Source of the DNA: Camillea tinctor
Lineage: Eukaryota > Ascomycota > Sordariomycetes > Xylariales > Xylariaceae
Direction of reading: 5' to 3'
Assembly (NCBI GenBank): GCA_022578605.1
Contig: MU394099.1
Location: 124,391-188,390 of the forward strand
Length of the DNA stretch: 64,000 bases
Shown: one piece after another, positions 59,274-64,000 of the stretch
Position numbering within the stretch: the stretch's first letter is position 1
Layout: every line of letters starts with the position of its first letter
Program-made: the position numbers and the translations under genes
The notes under the pieces: generated by a model
The model's database searches: none
Told to the model about the DNA's origin: nothing
What the model saw: only the letters and a program-made list of their open reading frames with translations

Positions 59274-61958
59274 ATGTTTCACTGGTATTTTCTTTACACG
59301 TGGATTCTTGGATTGATTCAGCGTCTCCTATGTATTCCATCAGCTACTCCACCAGATGTCCAACCTCCCGTTCAATCAAATCCAGTGACAAGTCAAACCC
59401 TATGCCGAGAATGCGCAAAACTCGAACTTACTGTGAGTAAGTTCAAAGTCAAGGATGAGGAGTTCACCACAACCGCTGTGGTGGATTCGTTACTTTTGGC
59501 AAGTGAACCGTTTCTTCTTGGGAAATTATCCACAATCAAAAGACGCGCTCGTTCATGTGCTCTATGCCGTCTTGTCTCTTGTTCTGCTCCCAAGGAGGCT
59601 GATTCGGACGAGAACTGTCACGAGGGACCAAGCGTTGTCGTGCGAGGAACTAGACTACAACCACGGATGTCACTGTCACCTATATACAAGAACCTTCTTC
59701 GTTCCTCTCCAATCCCTGACACAAACGATATGAAATGCTTCCTTAGGTGGGAAATTGACGGTCGGTCTTCAGACGGAAACCCGTGCACCCGTCGACTCCG
59801 TATCTGTTGGGGCAACCAAGAATCCAAAGGTCCCGACTCCTACATCTTGTTGATTGCGCCACCGAAGTATGACAAATCTGACCTTGACTTTCGGCATCTT
59901 TTGAACGACGACACTAAGTTTCTTGGACGAAGGATTGGGTCCAAAGCAAATAAAAGGAACCTCATCCGGGAATTTCTCACGCTATGCTCGACAGAGCATG
60001 ATGGACGCTGCAATTCAAAGACCAGTGACAGTCAGAACCTGTTCATTGAAACCTTGACGCAGCCCTATTTTGGTGTTATAGACATCGAAAGCCAGAGCCT
60101 AGTCCCGCTACAATGGAACAAAAGCAAGGATAATCCCGTGTGGGAACGTTATGCAGCTCTGAGCTATGTATGGGGTACGGATCGAAAGCACAGAACTGTA
60201 CTTGCAAATATTCAAGATCGCCGCAAGTCTGGAGGTCTGGCATTTGCCATGGAAAACCTTCCAGACGCCCTTCGACAGAGTATAACCCTGGTACATGACT
60301 TAGGTATCCGGTATATATGGATTGATGCATTATGCATTGTGCAAGATAGCGGTCCTTCTTGGAATCTCAATGCAAACGCTATGCACTTAATTTATCGCAA
60401 CGCCGCTGTCACCATCTGTTCTGCAGATGGCCAAGATGCACACGCTGGACTAGTCGCCATGAGAAAAGACAACGAGGCTGGCCAGAAAGCTAGCCAGGAA
60501 ATTTTCACATGCGCCGAAGGTGTTCATTTAATTCTACATAAGCCACCCGAGATGAGTATTGCTGCCTCTCATTGGAACAACCGCGCATGGACCTTCCAAG
60601 AACGCCTGCTTTCCAAGCGGTGTGTAATCTTCGCAGATGGAAAGATCTACTTCCAATGTCGTTCCACTAGCATGTCCGAAGATATATTTACCGACCTGAA
60701 CGGCGAAGGCTGGTCGTTAGACCTAGTCAATGCACCTCTTCAGTCACTATCTCAGCTCAGTCAGAGAGCTATGTGGTTTTACATGACCTGCATACTGGAA
60801 TACACTAAAAGAGAGATATACGAGCCGTTTGACATCCTAGCAGCGTTTAGTGGAATGTGCAAACTCATAGAGGGCACCCTTAAAGCGCCTTTAATATTTG
60901 GGTTGCCAACTTCCCACTTCGACCTAGCTCTTTTGTGGGAACACAGAGTTCCTGCGTCTCGGCTTAAGGAGGCCAAAACAAACGATGCAAAATACAAAGA
61001 CCTAAAATTCCCAACCTGGTCTTGGTGTGGATGGGAGAACAATGGGACATGGTATAATCACGAAACAATTTTAGGCTGTTTGGCAGACCCAAATGCATGG
61101 CTTTCTGACCATACGTGGATAGACTGGCATATTCGGAATGGCTATGGTACTCCACGACGCGTTTGGGACAGGGAATATGCCGAAGAGGATGAGAGTATAA
61201 ATAGCAAATGGAAGGGATACAAAGTGCGGAGAAATCAAGGAGGCTTAGAGTCTTCCGGGTTTGAATCCATGCATTTCACAGGAAGCACTCTAGTTAAAAC
61301 GATGCAGACAAGCAACAGACAATCTAATTCCATGGATTTGGCAACGTTCGGTTCTCGAGATGGACCTCTACCAGAAGATTACGATAACTATGGTCGTCCA
61401 TACTCAGGGGTAGAGATGACTGAGGCACTCAAGAAACCCCGAGACAAATTCGAGCTAACGTTGCCAGAATATCCGTACCAAGTCCCTGCTCCTATATGTG
61501 GCCCCTTCGATAATTCATACACAGAATTTGAAGATCAGCCTGTTCTGCAGTTCTTCACCTGGATGACTTCGTTTTGTGTGATAGCTCCCCGGAACGAAGA
61601 TAAACTTCCATCCTGTCATGTCATAGACTCTCGTGGAAACAAGTGTGGTTTCGTCAGAGTCGGTAGGGAGTGGTTTGATAATTACAACGAGTCATGGCAT
61701 AAAGAGCACAAGACCGGGCTCCCCCCATTTGAATTCATTGCGATTTCTGAGGCCAAGTCATTCACCAAAGAAGAGCTCCCTGATTGGTCGTATTATATCC
61801 CTAATGAAAGGATTGACTCTGAGTGGGATGTATATTTTGTCCTCCTTGTTGAACGCTTCCAGATGGAAGGGATTTACCGGCGAGTTGGTCTCGGCAAAGT
61901 ATTCAAGAAAGCATTCACTCACTCTGAAGAAGAATGGAAAGAGGTTATCCTGGGCTGA
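59274..61958 (+). CDS. HET-domain protein, single exon, 894 aa
   Basis: Uninterrupted frame of 894 codons. The N-terminus opens with a hydrophobic stretch (WYFLYTWILGLIQRLLCI, residues 4-21) that could be a signal anchor, then LCRECAKLEL and CALCRLVSC cysteine pairs typical of the N-terminal part of long HET proteins. HET domain: ERYAALSYVWGTDRKHR near residue 290-305, LGIRYIWIDALCIVQDSG near 342-358, IYRNAAVTICSADGQDAHAG, and WNNRAWTFQERLLSKRCVIF near 434-455. Further on: PTWSWCGWEN near 580, then a long C-terminal region ending in VYFVLLVERF and the EGIYRRVGLGKV strand usual for this subgroup. If the hydrophobic N-terminus is not translated, internal ATGs are available, but the first lies well downstream. 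A segment around 59618-59726 is present as degenerate copies downstream, at 63061-63296. Expected role is in allorecognition-type cell death; no partner gene is evident. Confidence 0.85.
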   Translation: MFHWYFLYTWILGLIQRLLCIPSATPPDVQPPVQSNPVTSQTLCRECAKLELTVSKFKVKDEEFTTTAVVDSLLLASEPFLLGKLSTIKRRARSCALCRLVSCSAPKEADSDENCHEGPSVVVRGTRLQPRMSLSPIYKNLLRSSPIPDTNDMKCFLRWEIDGRSSDGNPCTRRLRICWGNQESKGPDSYILLIAPPKYDKSDLDFRHLLNDDTKFLGRRIGSKANKRNLIREFLTLCSTEHDGRCNSKTSDSQNLFIETLTQPYFGVIDIESQSLVPLQWNKSKDNPVWERYAALSYVWGTDRKHRTVLANIQDRRKSGGLAFAMENLPDALRQSITLVHDLGIRYIWIDALCIVQDSGPSWNLNANAMHLIYRNAAVTICSADGQDAHAGLVAMRKDNEAGQKASQEIFTCAEGVHLILHKPPEMSIAASHWNNRAWTFQERLLSKRCVIFADGKIYFQCRSTSMSEDIFTDLNGEGWSLDLVNAPLQSLSQLSQRAMWFYMTCILEYTKREIYEPFDILAAFSGMCKLIEGTLKAPLIFGLPTSHFDLALLWEHRVPASRLKEAKTNDAKYKDLKFPTWSWCGWENNGTWYNHETILGCLADPNAWLSDHTWIDWHIRNGYGTPRRVWDREYAEEDESINSKWKGYKVRRNQGGLESSGFESMHFTGSTLVKTMQTSNRQSNSMDLATFGSRDGPLPEDYDNYGRPYSGVEMTEALKKPRDKFELTLPEYPYQVPAPICGPFDNSYTEFEDQPVLQFFTWMTSFCVIAPRNEDKLPSCHVIDSRGNKCGFVRVGREWFDNYNESWHKEHKTGLPPFEFIAISEAKSFTKEELPDWSYYIPNERIDSEWDVYFVLLVERFQMEGIYRRVGLGKVFKKAFTHSEEEWKEVILG

Positions 61959-62449
61959 TCATTGGTGAGAGGTCTGTGGATGGCTGGCAATGAAACTGAA
62001 TTTTGGTAGATTGAATTTCTAGGCGCGGCTGCTAATAAGAAGACGAATATTGGCTTCCAGGGCAAGGGAACTCAACATGTCATTTCTTACATATTATAAC
62101 CTCAAGTTTCGTAGGTTTCTATACCGTGTAATAATCTTTTATATATAAAGCCTGGAATTTGAGCTTGGCAGGGGTCGAAAACGCCTTAAACATGAGATGT
62201 AATCGCTAGAGCATCTATAACTTAGTAACTTACATGTTAGAGGTAAGGTTAGATACATGGAACTAATAAAGAGTTTCTATATACACATATCAACGACATA
62301 TGTATTTGTAATTCTATACTCGCATAAAAACATCGTGATCGCTTAAATCCTTGCTTGGTCCCTCATAGCACATATTGTTCTCAGGATAGGGTGTTAGAAT
62401 GGTGGGCCACCTCACTATATGCGATCCTGTGCTACTACCCTAGGTTAGG

Positions 62450-62473
62450 TATATATATATATATATATATATA
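62450..62473 (+). repeat. (TA)12 microsatellite
   Basis: Uninterrupted TA dinucleotides. A simple repeat, preceded by CTAGGTTAGG. Confidence 0.85.
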
Positions 62474-62791
62474 CTCTGTCTCATGTTAACACAGGAGAAC
62501 AAGTGCGCTCCCTAAATGTGCGAGGCTATGAGGGGCAGTTGGTCTGTCTACGACCCATTCCCGTGTTAGAACTGTCGAAGTGAGTGGTCTGTGCGCTCCA
62601 CACCTATACTGCACATAAGGCTTTACTACTGGTAGGTCGATAAGGCCTGCTACCTTCTCTTCTATGGAAACCTACCTGAAATCAACAAAAGCAATATATC
62701 ATAAAGCACATGACGCTACTTGCCCCTTCCAGAACAAAATATCCTTTTATGGACATGTAACGATATTATCAGGAGTCGTGGTTTCTGTCAC

Positions 62792-63046
62792 AGACAAAAG
62801 CATATGCTAATTGCCTTTTGACAATTAGCACATATATTTGGCACTGCAACAGTTTCCGATTTTTATATTATGAACTGGGAATGAAGGATACCCCTTGCCC
62901 TCAGCTGTATAGGCTGCGAGGGGCCGAAGACATGATTTAGCCTACGATTACAACCATTATACTATTTGTTTATGAGAGAAAAGACTTGTGTCACGGACTA
63001 TATAAGAGCTAATTGTCAAACGACAATTGGCATATGTCTTTTGTCT
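62792..63046. mobile_element. inverted-repeat element (MITE-like), about 255 bp
   Basis: Arms of about 38 bp at 62792-62829 and 63008-63046 are inverted copies with about five mismatches and one indel. They share AGACAAAAG, CATATG and TTTGACAATTAGC. Each arm also holds its own small palindrome (AATTGTC-AAAC-GACAATT on the right). No clear target duplication was found and the interior is noncoding. It is either an old MITE or a foldback remnant. Confidence 0.5.
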
Positions 63047-63060
63047 CCACAACTTGCAAT

Positions 63061-63125
63061 TACATATGTCACTGTTACCTATATACAGAAACACCTTTGT
63101 TCCTGGCTAACCCCTGACATACACA
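63061..63125 (+). repeat. degenerate HET-gene fragment, direct copy
   Basis: ATATGTCACTGTTACC, TATATACAGAAAC, TTTGTTCC and CCCTGACATACAC line up with 59665-59726 inside the 894-aa HET gene (ATGTCACTGTCACC, TATATACAAGAAC, TTCGTTCC, CCCTGACACAAAC). By eye most bases match. Substitutions include several C-to-T changes. The copy is non-coding. Confidence 0.6.
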
Positions 63126-63188
63126 TTGTGAGAGCCTAAGCTGGAGCTGACTTGGCTTTGTATTAGAGTTAGGAAACGACAAAGAAGG

Positions 63189-63296
63189 TTTCTGTATAGG
63201 TATAGGTAACAGTGATATTTGTAATCGTAGTCTAATTCCTCGTACAACAGCATACCTAGCAGTTATCTAGCTAATGATTTGCTTGGTCCCTCGTGA
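63189..63296 (-). repeat. degenerate HET-gene fragment, inverted copy
   Basis: On the minus strand, TGTCACGAGGGACCAAGC (63279-63296) matches 59617-59634 of the 894-aa HET gene. After an unrelated insertion of about 32 bp, the sequence from about 63249 down to 63189 continues as a diverged copy of the next ~70 bp (CGAGGAATTAGACTAC against CGAGGAACTAGACTAC, then TATCACTGTTACCTATA). Many differences are C/T or G/A transitions. Confidence 0.65.
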
Positions 63297-64000
63297 CATG
63301 TTCGAAATCCCATCATAATAAAATCCACCACTATTTTCCACGTGTTTGTAAGACTCTTACAACTTTTCTGAGGGATTAGAATAAGACTACCACGGATCCA
63401 ATGATTTTGTTTGTCATATTTAGAACTGCTTAGAGAATAAATAATCAATGTAGTTTTAGTTGGGGCCTCCATCTCATTTGGAGTTGGCTGTTTTAGATTA
63501 ATAGCGTTGAGAGCCTTGCGCTTTCTTTTATTTCCTCTTCTTCCGTTTTTTGGGGGCACTGCCTTTTTACACCTACTAGGGCGTCTGGGGGGTGATTGAT
63601 GAGTCCCGATATCTGAGGTTTAAACATGAGTTACGGAGTCAGAGGGCTCTAAGCCTCACTGCCTTCCAGATGATGAAGTTAGAGTAGTACCTCTAGACAC
63701 CCGAGAGAACGCCATTGCAGGGTTTGTTCACCCCTTATGGATGGTGCCCGTAGGACAACATGGGCAGGCTGCAGAGAGCTAATTGCTATAGACACGCTGG
63801 ATTACCCCCATGCAACGCACCCAATATTTCATCACAAGGCAAACTATGTATTTGCCTGGGTAGTAATTCCTGCACTTTGTAAGTCCTAGATGGGCGCGAC
63901 AATCTACTAGTCACTTGAAAAATTAGGGATGTATAGGTATTCATACTGTATACTTGCCTCGGGAAAGATACTCATGTTTGTTGGGAGCGCCTTTTAAATT

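Larger units (their letters stand above)
61959..64000. other. repeat-rich intergenic region at the window end
   Basis: Contains a (TA)n tract, an inverted-repeat element and degenerate copies of part of the upstream HET gene. The 98-codon minus frame at 63263-63559 is Lys/Arg-rich without a domain and overlaps the degenerate copy, so it is not called. The right edge of the window shows nothing recognisable. Confidence 0.5.

Noticed and set aside
63263..63559. Minus-strand frame of 98 codons at the right end
   Set aside because: Overlaps the degenerate HET copy, is basic and low in information, and has no recognisable domain.
1..64000. CRISPR arrays, operons, Shine-Dalgarno sites and rRNA genes
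   Set aside because: No regularly spaced repeats or rRNA signatures; introns and fungal families show that this is eukaryotic DNA.

Overview
The window looks like chromosomal DNA of a filamentous ascomycete (Pezizomycotina; class not resolvable by eye). The genes have short introns (about 50-150 bp) with GTRNGT-type donors, frequent CTAAC-like branch sites and YAG acceptors. The families are fungal: HET-domain proteins, a KRE2/MNT1 mannosyltransferase, a Clg1-like cyclin, a PTH11/rhodopsin-like membrane protein, a DUF4604 protein and an AA12-type sugar dehydrogenase. Gene models were assembled by hand from splice signals and reading frames. Protein lengths follow from those models and have not been checked against transcripts.

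Layout. 0.9-1.7 kb: a histidine-phosphatase-like gene that lacks its catalytic histidine (minus). 2.4-4.0 kb: nitronate monooxygenase, five exons (minus). 6.1-8.6 kb: HET-domain gene with one intron (minus). 12.0-14.2 kb: Clg1/Pho85-type cyclin, three exons (minus). 14.2-36.1 kb: about 22 kb with no recognisable gene, full of microsatellites and short over-represented words. 36.1 kb: tRNA-Gln(CTG), followed by a 300-bp TA-flanked MITE. 37.5-39.2 kb: GT15 mannosyltransferase, five exons (minus). 41.1-42.6 kb: secreted AA12-like dehydrogenase, three exons (minus). 44.7-45.2 kb: DUF4604 protein (minus). 46.1-47.6 kb: seven-helix rhodopsin-like protein, six exons (minus). 49.4-50.1 kb: a small unrecognised gene (minus).

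The last 13 kb is a HET neighbourhood: a HET pseudogene with an in-frame TAG (minus, 51.3-53.7 kb), a two-exon HET gene whose stop codon is the first unit of a (TAG)29 array (plus, 55.2-57.1 kb) and a single-exon 894-aa HET gene (plus, 59.3-62.0 kb). Between and after these genes lie a 140-bp solo LTR with a 5-bp target duplication, short dispersed repeats that differ only by transitions, an inverted-repeat element, and degenerate copies, in both orientations, of a stretch of the last HET gene. HET domains belong to allorecognition (heterokaryon incompatibility) and cell-death systems. The decayed genes, relics and divergent copies fit a fast-evolving accessory region shaped by transposition and possibly repeat-induced point mutation (RIP). 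The middle of the window (12-47 kb) carries conserved housekeeping-type genes.
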